The notes beneath the pieces are model-generated. The model saw only the letters and a program-made list of their open reading frames with translations, was not told the DNA's origin and did no database searches. From assembly GCF_000699445.3 (NCBI RefSeq), contig NC_067199.1:33464902-33528901 (forward strand): a DNA stretch of 64,000 nucleotides, written 5' to 3'. Origin of the DNA: Schistosoma haematobium (Eukaryota; Platyhelminthes; Trematoda; Strigeidida; Schistosomatidae). The translations under genes and the position numbers were made by a program. Shown piece after piece: positions 24,586 to 35,400 of the stretch (position 1 is the stretch's first letter; the number at the start of each line of letters is the position of its first letter).

Positions 24586-27500
24586 CTTACTTACTTACTT
24601 ACACCTGTTACTCCTCGTGAAGGAGCATAGGTCGCTCACCAGCATTCTCCATCCAACCCTGTCCTGGGCAATCCTTTCCAGCTCCTTCCAGTTGTAATTC
24701 ATCCTTTTCATATCTGCTTCTATTATCCGACGTAACGTGTTCTTTGGCCTTCCTCTTTTCCGCTTCCCTTCAGGATTCCAAGTTAGAGCTTGCCTCGTGA
24801 TGCAGTTTGACGATTTGCGTAATGTATGTCCTATCCATTTCCATCGTCTTTTCCTAATTTCTTCTTCAGCTGGAAGTTGGTTTGTTCTCTCCCACAGAAG
24901 GCTATTGCTGATGGTATCTGGCCAATGGATGTTGAGTATCTTGCGTAGACAGCTATTTATAAATACTTGTACTTTCTTGATTGTGGTTGTTGTAGTTCTC
25001 CAAGTTTCAGCTCCATACAGTAGAACTGCCTTGACGTTCGTATTGAAGATTCTCACTTTGATATTGGTTGAAAGTTGTTTTGAGTTCCATATGTTCTTCA
25101 ATTGTAGGAATGTGACCCTTGCTTTGCCGATCCTCGCCTTTACGTCTGCCTCTGAACCTCCTTGTTCATCGATGATGCTTCACAGGTATGTGAAGGACTC
25201 TACATCTTCCAGAGTTTCGCCATCAAGAGTGATTGGATTGCTGTTCTCCGCTTTGAATTTGAGGGCCTTGGTTTATACCTTTGTGTATGCTGAGGCCTAC
25301 TGATGCAGAGACTGCTGCTACACTGGTTGTCTTTATCTGCATCTGTTCGTGTGTACGTGATAGGAGGGCTAGGTCATCTGCGAAGTCCAAATCGTCTAAT
25401 TGATTCTGAGCTGTCCATTGTATTCCGTGCGTTCCCTCAGATGTCGAGGTTTTTATAATCCAGTCGACCACTAGAAGAAAGAAGGAGAGAGTAAACAGCC
25501 TTGTCTGACTACGGTCTTTACTTGGAATGCATCTGTCAGCTGTCCTCCATGCACGACCTTGCACTGTAGTCCGTTGTATGACTTCCGGATAATATCGACA
25601 ATCTTTTCAGGAACTCCGTAGTGTCGAAGAAGTTTCCATAATGTCCTCCTATCTACACTGTCGAATGCCTTTTCATAATCAATGAAGTTGATGTATAGTG
25701 ATGAGTTCCACTCAACTGATTGTTCGACGATGATCCGTAGTGTTGCAATTTGGTCTGTGCACGATCGATCCTTACGGAATCCAGCTTGTTGATCTCGAAG
25801 TTGGGCGTCTACTGCATCCTTCATCCGGTTCAGCAACACTCTATTGAAGACTTTCCCTGGTATTGACAGTAGTGTAATGCCTCTGTAGTTTTCACATTTG
25901 CTCAGATCTCCTTTCTTTGGAATCTTGACGAGGTGTCCTTCATTCCAGTCCATCGGCACTTGTTCCTCCTCCCAAATCTTTTTGAATAGAAGGTAAAGCA
26001 TGCTTGTGGTCGCTTCGATGTCTGATTTCAGTGCTTCAGCTGGTATGTTGACGGGTCCCGCTGCTTTCCCGTTCTTGATTTGTCTGACGGCCATTCTGAT
26101 TTCTTCCGTCGTTGGTGGGTTGACATCTATAGGAAGATCTATGTGTGCTGCTTCGATATCCGGTGGATTCATTGCAGCCGGCCTATTCAGGAGTTCCTCG
26201 AAGTATTCTACCCATCTGTTACGCTGTTGTTGAATTTCAGTGATTGGTCTACCTTCTTTGTCTTTGACCGGCCTCTCTGGTTTACTGTATTTCCCTGCTA
26301 GTTTCTTCGTTGTATCGTGAAGCTGTTTCATATTTACATCTCTAGCAGCTTTTTCTGCCGTCATTGCTAGTTCTTCCACGTATTTCTTCTTGTCGGCTCT
26401 AATGCTTCTCTTCACTTGTTTGTTTGCTTCTATGTATTCAGCTTGTGCTTGGACTTTCTCTGCTCGTGTTCGGCTGTTGTTAATTGCTGTCTTCTTGTTC
26501 TTCCTTTCTTTGATCTTGTCCAGTGTTTCTATAGAGATCCATTCCTTATGATGGTGTTTCTTTAGGCCCAGAACCTCTTGACACGTTGAAGTCAATGTTT
26601 CTTTGATGCCTTTCCAGTTGTCCTCCATGGTAGTTTCTTCTTCCTTCAGTAGATCTTGAAAGGCTTGGAATCTGTTGTTGAGAGCTATCTTGAATTCATT
26701 GAGTTTGTCAGTATCTCGAAGGAAGGCTGTATTGAACCTTTGTAGTGCTGTTTGTCCGCTTGTCCAGTTCTTTTTTAGCTTCAGTTTTAAATTGGCTACA
26801 ACTAGGTGGTGATCTGAAGCTACGTCAGCACCTCTCCTGGTTCTCACATCTTCCATTGTCCTTCGGAATTTTTTTTTGATGCAAATATGGTCTATCTGGT
26901 TCTCTGTAGTGTGGTCCGGTGAGATCCATGTAGCCTTGTGTATACGTTTGTGTGGAAATATTGTGCCTCCTATGACTAATTTGTTGAATGCACACAAATT
27001 TGCAAATCTTTCTCCATTTTCGTTCCTCTCTCCCAGTCCATGTCGTCCCATAATATCTTCATATCCAGTGTTGTCTATTCCGACCTTGGAATTTAGATCT
27101 CCCATCAGAATGGTGAGGTCCTTTCTTGAACATTTCTCTATGATTGACTGCAGCCGCTCGTAGAATTGATCTTTATTGTCGTCGTTGCTATCATTGGTGG
27201 GTGCATAACATTGGATAATATTCATTAAGATCCCCTCCTTCTTTGTTTTGAATGATGCTTTGATGATTCTGGATCCGTGGGATTCCCATCCTACAAGTGC
27301 ATTTCGTGCTACTTTGGACAGCATTAGAGCAACTCCCTGTGTGTGTGGAGCATTTTCCTCTTCGTGACCGGAGTATAGCAGCATCTCTCCCGTAGCTAGC
27401 CTTTTCTGTCCAGCTTGGGTCCAGTGGGTTTCGCTGATTCCCAGTACTGCCAAGTTGTATCTCCTCATTTCCGTTGCTATTTGGCTGGTCTTCCCGGTTT

Positions 27501-27799
27501 CCCACATTGTTCTAACGTTCCATGTACCTATAAAAATTTTTGCTCTGGTTGTTAGAAGGGGCATCGGCCTCGTGGCTTCCGAAGGAATTCGGCTTTCACC
27601 ACGAAGCGTCATAATTCTTCTAAATGAAGACCTTCTAACTCTCAGGGCAGAGTTAAAATGGTTTGAATTATTTTTTCTGGTAAGCGTTTTTTTAGCGAGT
27701 TAGTTTTCTACGGGATGGGGACGCTAACCCCATGCCCAACCCTCCTCCTTTACCCGGGCTTGGGACCGGCAGTAACTCTAGAAGAGCTACAGGCGGAGT
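24586..27799 (-). mobile_element. RTE family 1 retrotransposon, near full-length copy D
   Basis: A 3214-bp element on the - strand bounded by an exact 14-bp target duplication. The 5' end is GC-rich with CCGGGT-type sequence; the 3' end is four TAAG units (24586-24601). The single large ORF covers endonuclease and reverse transcriptase and has three breaks (see the pseudogene entry). TAAG-type microsatellite tails and this domain order fit the RTE clade of non-LTR elements; schistosome families such as SR2 or Perere are candidates, but I cannot assign one. This is the best reference copy of the family in the window. Confidence 0.95.
24595..27612 (-). pseudogene. RTE endonuclease/reverse transcriptase ORF, three lesions
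   Basis: The 5' block (27612-25471, 713 codons) has an apurinic-type endonuclease at about residues 25-260: GTWNVRTMWETGK near the start, SETHWTQ, IIQCYAPTNDSN, MGDLNSKVG and the closing ASDHHLV. The reverse transcriptase follows from about residue 470, with NYRGITLLSIPGKV, QAGFRKDRSCTDQI and DYEKAFDSVDRRTLW. It continues in another frame with the catalytic LDFADDLALLSRT (FADD box) near 25380 and in a third block (25101-24595) with the C-terminal [12 protein letters not shown] and [14 protein letters not shown]. Lesions: a frameshift near 25473 right after GCLLSP, a second near 25274, and a TGA at 25180-25182. The product nicks target DNA and copies its own RNA there; this copy cannot make it whole. 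Confidence 0.92.
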
Positions 27800-27813
27800 T
27801 GTGTACGATAAAA
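27800..27813. repeat. Target-site duplication, right copy
   Basis: Identical to 24572-24585. Confidence 0.95.
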
Positions 27814-29154
27814 GCCATCTATGAAAAGTAGTAACTGTTTGGATAGGATTAAATGACACTATGTATTCAGTTTGTTTGAATTTTTACTATCTTTTGTTTT
27901 GTTATTATGATTGGAATTTTTCATGTTTCACCAGTCTCAACATCGAAATTTAATTATTTCTTTGTTTTATTAAGTAACCATTTATTCTAGAATGACATCA
28001 ACTGTAGAATTATAATTAAAGTCGAGGATATAGCAGTTTGTTATCCCCCAACAGTGTTCAAAACATAGGACAGCTGTCCAGTGTTCTTATAGTATACTAA
28101 TGTTCTCTTGTCAGTTCATGAGACGTTAACGTTTGTTTGCAGAGATAATCCATTCAAGGGAATAACTTCATTGTATCAAGTATTTCAGTGAGTCCTGTAA
28201 AAACTGTAAGGTTAGCTCAAGGTTAAAATATTCTATGACTTTTGTTATTAAAAACAGGATGTGTGGGGTAACTTATACCTTCCGATAATCGGTGATGAAC
28301 TGAACTCTGGAAAATCGCTTAAGCACACGATTCTGACTAAACATTTAGGTTTGAGAAAAACATCAGCTACAAAAAATCGACAAAGCATCATGAATAGCCT
28401 GACCCTCGGAGGACTTACAAAGTTTGACTGAATAAAGAAATCAGAGATAGAATAAGCATACTCTTACAAAAGGGCTGTATTTTTAAAGGGATGGTCATTC
28501 ATCTACTCTAAAGTTGACGAAATAAAGTTTTAGAAACCTGGTGCATGTGTTTTATGATTTTTGAATGATTATGTTCTACCAAACGGTACTTTTTATATTA
28601 TGCAAATATTTCATGTATAGCTTATTAGCTAATTGGTATCTAATGTTGTAAGTGATTCAAATATTATATATGAGATCAATCAATCTTTACTGCTAGTTCA
28701 TTAAATGATAGTATGAGTCAAACAAATTAAACTCCTGGTAATTAGATCATTGATTTAACTATGAAGCAGTTATGATTAATGTGTAAGCTTCAATCATATC
28801 GATTAGTATTATACCATATAAATGTGCTTCTGAATTATGGAAAAAACAAGTAAATATTCCATGTGATTAGTCGATTAATCGTTTTCAACCGAAGATAGAA
28901 CTAACCAGACAAAAATCTCTAAAAACAAAATTTTTTTTCATTTAACTCATTATATTACTAAATTCGGGTTACTTCATGTATTTATTATGTAGATCAGGTC
29001 ATTGGTTATATTTTCGTTTTGGTTGATTACAAATAGAAATACGTATGATATTTTTTTTACCAGTTTTCGTACTCATTTAATGGCAAACTATTGTAATATC
29101 TATTAGAAAATGATTACATAATATCGAAAATTGGTTAAGATTAAACATGTTAGC
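27814..29154. other. Noncoding upstream region of the MFSD12-like gene
   Basis: AT-rich, without coding exons or clear repeats. It contains the likely proximal promoter region of the transporter gene, but I see no motif that I can name with confidence. Confidence 0.4.
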
Positions 29155-29345
29155 TATTGAATGCCGACTGAGTAGTTTAAAGATTAAGCGTTCTCCTCGA
29201 AATCTAAAGATTTTGTGTTAAATCCATAGCGTAGCCGTGAATGCCCACTGGTGAAGAGTCCCGTGTAAGCACAAAATAACTATCTAGTGTTTCCTAGGTT
29301 CCCGTAATTGTCTAACTAAGATCAATTCGTGATGTAAACTCAATA
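29155..29345 (+). repeat. Degenerate hammerhead-type short repeat
   Basis: Follows the + strand order of the family: GATGCCGACTGAG-like tRNA part, a decayed hammerhead (TGGTGAAGAGTCCC), and a 3' end CTCAATAACTTCAACAAATC. The 3' end matches the copy at 31506-31760, marking a subfamily different from the one at 33.2 and 35.6 kb. Confidence 0.65.
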
Positions 29346-29420
29346 ACTTCAACAAATCCCTTATACTACTAATATAAATCCATTAAGACTGCTTACATAT
29401 ATCGATGTTTTTTCTTCCCT

Positions 29421-29430
29421 TCCTTTTCAG
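29421..29430 (+). promoter_or_regulatory. Candidate 3' splice site upstream of the MFSD12-like start codon
   Basis: A pyrimidine-rich tract ends in TTTTCAG 35 nt before the ATG at 29466. It could accept a 5' UTR exon or, as is common in schistosomes, a trans-spliced leader. A second AG at 29446-29447 is an alternative. Confidence 0.45.
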
Positions 29431-29465
29431 CTTGCTTTTAATTTCAGGATTGAATTCATTTCAAT

Positions 29466-32400
29466 ATGGGATTAACATGGCGTTTACGTTTATCATATGC
29501 AATTGGACATGTTTTAAATGATTTGTGCGCATCTGTATGGTTTACATATACTTTGGTATTTTTTAAATTTGGCATTGGTATACCAACAAGTATGGCTGGT
29601 TTAATAATACTCGTTGGCCAATTGGTTGATGGTTTGATGACACCAGTAATTGGTCTACTTTCGGACAGATTTTCATCTCAGTCATCTGTACCGTTGTTAA
29701 TATCTTCTTCTTCTTCCCACTCTTTGTCAGCATCATCATCAGTTACACATAATAATTTCAATGATCGTTTGCATGATTCTAATGAACATTTAGCCAATCA
29801 TAATAAAAACTACATGTCTACAGACTCTTCTGATGTTATTCATTCTACCGGTAATAATAATAATTCGTCTTTTTTCCAACGATTCAACTCTGTTCTAAGA
29901 AGATTTCGACCATTTGGTCGTAAAATATGGCATCTTTGCGGAAGTATATTAATTATTTTTTCATTTCCTTTAATATTTGGTCCACCACTTGGTTCATCCA
30001 ATATTAGTACACTGGCGAAAATGATTTATTATTTACCATTAGTGGCAATTTTTCAAGTAAGTTATTCATATTTTATTTAATTGTTAGTTTTATAACTGAT
30101 TTACTGATGCGTTAAATACAAATTTCATGTACTCAATTTTGAGCTATACTTCTGTTGCTTGATGGCTAGCTATGCCACCCTGTTAGATAAATTAAGTGAA
30201 GAGGGATATGAATCTACCAGTTGAAAGCCAAATATTTAAACCCTTATGCTACCGTTTCACAATTGATTGTGTAAGGATCTTATTCTAGACAAATATTTTC
30301 CGATTCATGAAATACCATCAAACTAATTGTTGACTTTAAATTCCTTTCTTTTTTTTTACTTCGCTTAGTTGTATGTCCAAGTTTTACGAAAAATGTGAAA
30401 TTCCCCGTGATTTATAATTTATCACTTAACCTCTGATACAATTACCTAAGGGATAAAACACTTGGTTTTGAACAACAAGGATGTTGGTTCAAAACTGATT
30501 GGATCTTGACAACTGGGTAGCAGTCTCACCAAGCCTCATATATGGTATGGGGCTTTAAGCCACATAGAAATAGCTAATTGTAAATTTGTCACACTAAATT
30601 AGAAGTTGAACCTTGTAATTACTCCATTCAAAATATGTGGTTTTTTAGAAAAAAATTTCATTGACAAATTTTGTAGTGAATAAAAATAGTTTCTGTGATT
30701 TGTCCGTCCCAAATTTATTCGAAAATATCGATATTATTTCAGTCATTTTGCAGTTAATCACTTTTGGTTATTAATGTAAACTGGTAAAATGAGAGAAGGT
30801 TAAGTGCTTTGAGTGCATAAGTTATACGGTTAGAGGAGTTATTATTGAGCTGTTCAAACCCTGATCGACTCTCCATTCCAGTGTGAACATGAATGCTGAG
30901 ATGCAAGTAAATCCAATGACGAATCCCATATAAGATGAAGTGTGTGTCTTAGATTTCGCTTCTAGTCGTAAAGCCGTTTAGTCTTCACCTGTTCATGCTT
31001 GAAGCATAAATTTCACTGCAAGGTTTTATACTTTGTCATTTGATAATGTATATTTATCTATAAATGACGTTCTGTAAAAATTTTACCAGTATGAATAGTA
31101 TTAGTTTTGATGTCGTGAGATAAGGGAAATAACATTATGGTACTGCTCAATAGGCGAATAGCACAACTCCTTTATTCTTCTGTCACCAGCTGCTGTTAAT
31201 GGGTACCTTCGAAGAAAGAACTATTAATAAGAGTCAAAGTAAAACTATTCAAGCAACTATACTCTGATTAAGGTGAAATTATAGCACACTAAAAAGTCCG
31301 CAGGACGATATGAAAATAACTTCTTTTATAGCAGTCAAAAAGGTTGGTTTTTATTAGAGACATTAGCGCGAGAAAAACGCAATTCAAACTTCAAAATAAT
31401 CATTTTGTAAGTAATTTCACAATGAAAATCACACTCTAACATTCAACCCTCATCCATGAAATGAACGGAAAAATCGTTTGAAGTTTTGGATATAACGCAG
31501 TTTTTTGATTGAGATCATGAACCGATTGATGTTAGACCACCTTTGAAAACCTGGAAGGACTGGACGGCCGTTTCATCCTATTGTGAGATCCCTCAGCAGT
31601 GCGCACCCAGGATCCCGCTCGCGGGCTTCGAACCCAGGGCCTTCGGTCTCGCGCGCGAACACGTAACTTACTAGACCACTGAACCGGCATCCAATTGTGA
31701 TAGTGTCTAACATGATCTCAATCAAAAACCTAATAATCTCAACAACAACCCTATACTAATATATAACACAATTATTGGACATATCAAGTGTTGCAAATAA
31801 CCTCGGGTTATACTCGTGAAATATAACCAACTATTTTTTTTAAAAAATTCGGTATTTGGTCATAGGAAACATAAAATTAATCAATCCATTGTTTATGGTG
31901 TTGTTTTTAGGCTGGATGGGCTGCAGTTCAGATTACTCACTTGGCATTAATCAATGAATTATCTATGGAATCTAGTGAACGTACTTTATTGACTTCCCTA
32001 CGTTATTTATTCACAGTTCTTAGTAATCTACTTGTTTATATTAGTACATTTCTTCTTTTACAACATCAACATCATGTTGATAATAATAATAATAACATTC
32101 GTAATGATACTAGTATTAAAAACTCAATGAATGATATGTTACCGTTGAGAAAATTGCTTAATTACAATGAAGTTGAATATATTATGTTACCTATGGTAAT
32201 GACTTCACATCCATTATCGAAATGTTCAAATTCCTCACTATCTTCACCGTCCATTATTGATTTTGGTAAAGATGATATACCAGCTTTTCAAAAGTTAGGT
32301 TTTACAATTATTGGTGTTGGGGGATTAACAATGTTATTATTTCATTTTGGAGTAAGAAAGAAAGATTTTATTCACAATGTAAGACCTATAACTATTGGTA

Positions 32401-35400
32401 AGTATTGTTGTGAATGTATAAGATTGTGTAATTTGTCCATATAGTTTAAATGGAATATTGAGAAAAAAAAATAAAAGAATTATATTTTTTAGAGCAGAGA
32501 TGGATCGTAGTTAGCAGTGGAGTGGGTTCGAGTACCGGGGTGGACATTAACTCTACGATGGAGGTACATTCAGGTGATGACTCCCAAATAGGACGAGATG
32601 CTCGTTCTTAACTTCACTGCCAGCCATCATCCGTTTATGATTAAAAAAATAAAATAAATCCTTGTGAATTACTGGTCATATCTAGACAATCTGCACAGGA
32701 TGAACATATGCCAAAAGAGACTGATCAATTGCAGTCCTAAACATCAATATTAAGTTTCAAACGACCGTTATACAGAAGTGAAACAATTATAGTTGGTATT
32801 TTCTACAGTGTAACGAGAATCATTGTTATCGTGATTTAATATCTTTATAATTTTGAGTTTTAAAGCGATTTGCACTTTCAAACTTTTCTAGCTTTTCAAA
32901 CCCAATAATTTCTAGTCCTTGTTGTATGTAGTATACAATATAGTGCTGTTGAAACTAAGTGAACATTAATTTATTACATGACATTATTACTTAAGATATA
33001 CTAATTGACTACAAGAATTAATACTTACTGTTTTGTAATTGATTGAGCCGTAAGTATAAATATTGGAGTTTTTTTATTCTATACTAGACAGTATCAAGTT
33101 GAATGAACGACATATTTTCCCATATTCAAGTTGAATAAACAAAACTGATTTTATTATTTCACAGATTGAAATCATGAGTCAGTTGAAGCTAGACCACCAT
33201 TGAGAACCTGGAAGCACTGAACGGCCGTTTCGTCCTAGTACGGGACTCCTCAGCAGTGCGCATCCACGATCCCGCACCACGCGGAGCTCGACCCCAGGAC
33301 CTACTGGCTTCGCGCGCGAGCACTTAACCACTAGACCACTGAGCCGGCATCCAACGGTGTTAATGTCTAACTTCAACCAATCCACGAAGTTGCGCCACCG
33401 TACACCATTGTCTTCAGTGAGCTGATATCTCACAACAGACCTGGTTGAACTCCACTGGTAACGGCTTCTCACTAGAACTTCGGAAGTTTTTCCTGAAGTC
33501 AGTCACTAGTGAGCAGTAGGTCCTGGGTTCGAGCCCCACGTGGTGCGGGATCGTGGATGCGCACTGCTGAGGAGTCCCATACTAGGACGAAACGGCCGTC
33601 CAGTGCTTCCAGGTTTTCAATGGTGGTCTAGCTTCAACTGACTCATGATTTCAATCTGTGAAATTTCTAAAATTTCCACAAAACCCATTCTGATTTTATT
33701 ATATTTGACCACTATTACCTACAACAATATCAGCCGTGGCTTGAAACACATCACACTGCTCATTGTGCGTTCATACATAATGTCATAGTGTAGAAACTTA
33801 CTACATAGAATCTGTAAATGACTATACTGATTAGACCGGTAATATGTCCGCAGAACTAATCTCCATATCTAATTTGAGTCTATTTTTGGAGATATAATCA
33901 TTGACCAAGTAACTTCATAAATTGGCGAATTAAAACTGCTACCAAGATAATTAGACCTAATTACTTATCAGTTAACAAATTGTTGATTATAAGAGAAAAT
34001 GGATTAAAAAAAAACTTCACTTCTGTTTTTCTTTACGAAAAATCGATGAATCAATTGAACTTTTTTATCTAGTGGCCTACTCCTGGCTACGAGATCATTC
34101 TTTCACATAAAATATATGTTTTAAGTGGATTGATGAATAAATAACTGGTAACATCATCGTCTCCGTTATATTCAGTTAACGTTGACTGTAGATTGCTGTG
34201 CACTGATATTCCGTTTGTCGCATCTGTTGATTAGGTAATGATTTCTTTGAAGGATTTATGGAAATTTCATTATTTAGAACACTTTGTTGGAGTTATGGAC
34301 GTCCTCTATTGAGGAGTCTCACACTGGGACGAAACAGCTATCCAGTGCTTCCTGGTTTCCAACAACTGTTTGACTAAGATTGGTCCCTGGCTGAACTATA
34401 AATAATTATTTAGCTAGGACGATATATATATATATATATATGTGGAGAGGGAGAGAGCAATAATGAAGACAATTCGTCTGTTACATTACTATTCTTTTTC
34501 AAGTAATTACGTGCGTGACTATAATGTATTTAAGAAATTAGATTAATATTTCTAACTTGATTTACAATTGATTTTACTTAAAACCGAATTAGTGTTGTGT
34601 ATGTCTATTCATTACGTATTATTTACTCAAGTAAAATGAATCAATATTATCATATGAATTAGAACTTTCATATATTGGCGTCCATACTTTTAGTTGATAT
34701 CTATTGTATATAATATAGTATAGTTTATAATATAGTATTAATGTAGCAGTGCATTGGAAGGAACCTCATGGCAATCACAAAAAGATACCATTACCGATAA
34801 ATGTGAAAGCACTTATTTAACTGTATAAGTTATGTGTGGAGTTTATGGGTTTGAATGTATTGTAATCTACTGCTCAATAATGATGAATAATGATGCTACT
34901 TTAAGGCTGGAAACGAGGATTTAAAATCGATATTTGATCGTTAAAATATATTAGTGTTATTTGGTTACAAGTAACATCCTAGTTTGTAGAAGTGGAGATA
35001 GATATCGTGAATATTACACATCAGTGGTAATATGTTTACTCGTCAGCAAACTGAAGCAGATCGATACCTAATGTCGGATTCGAACTCAGATCGTTCAACT
35101 TCGTAATCTCTGGCGTCACTAATAGTTCCCTAAGGAGTACTAACAATCGCCAAACCTAGATATATGATTTATTGCTGACTACCTTCAATCACCTAATATC
35201 TCAACACGGTATATGAGATCTTACATCACTCACATTGAAACTTAACAAATAGAATTCAATCAGTTATACAAACTAGAAATCACGATATCTTCCACTAATT
35301 ATCAATCAATCAAGTGTACAGAGAACGTTCATTTGACAAAAGTTATCACAATGAAGTATTTTTCATCGTATATCAATATCTCCTGAGGAACTATACTGGA

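Larger units (their letters stand above)
33157..33689. mobile_element. Composite inverted hammerhead-repeat unit with 12-bp TSD (MFSD12 intron 2)
   Basis: The left part (33157 to about 33400) is a complete short repeat on the - strand: terminal region, hammerhead, tRNA-like part and leader. After a junction at about 33510 (CACTAGTGAGCAGTAGGTCC) comes a + strand copy beginning inside the tRNA-like part and running through hammerhead to the 3' end (CCACAAAACCCATT). The 12-bp direct repeat CTGATTTTATTA lies immediately outside both ends (33145-33156, 33690-33701), so the pair was inserted together. A nearly identical unit in opposite orientation lies at 63137-63699. The 97-codon open frame on the - strand here runs through tRNA-like sequence and leader and is not a gene. 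Confidence 0.88.

Noticed and set aside
24737..25303. 188-codon frame on the + strand, and similar + strand frames over other RTE copies (7272-7646, 19322-19609, 27455-27703)
   Set aside because: Antisense shadows of the - strand retrotransposon ORF, with no domain of their own.
25471..27612. The 713-codon frame as a host gene
   Set aside because: Endonuclease and reverse transcriptase motifs, exact target duplication and four further copies show that it is a retrotransposon ORF.
33179..33472. Open frame of 97 codons on the - strand, repeated on the + strand at 63388-63681
   Set aside because: It runs through the tRNA-like part and leader of the hammerhead repeat; its conservation reflects two copies of a mobile element, not a protein.
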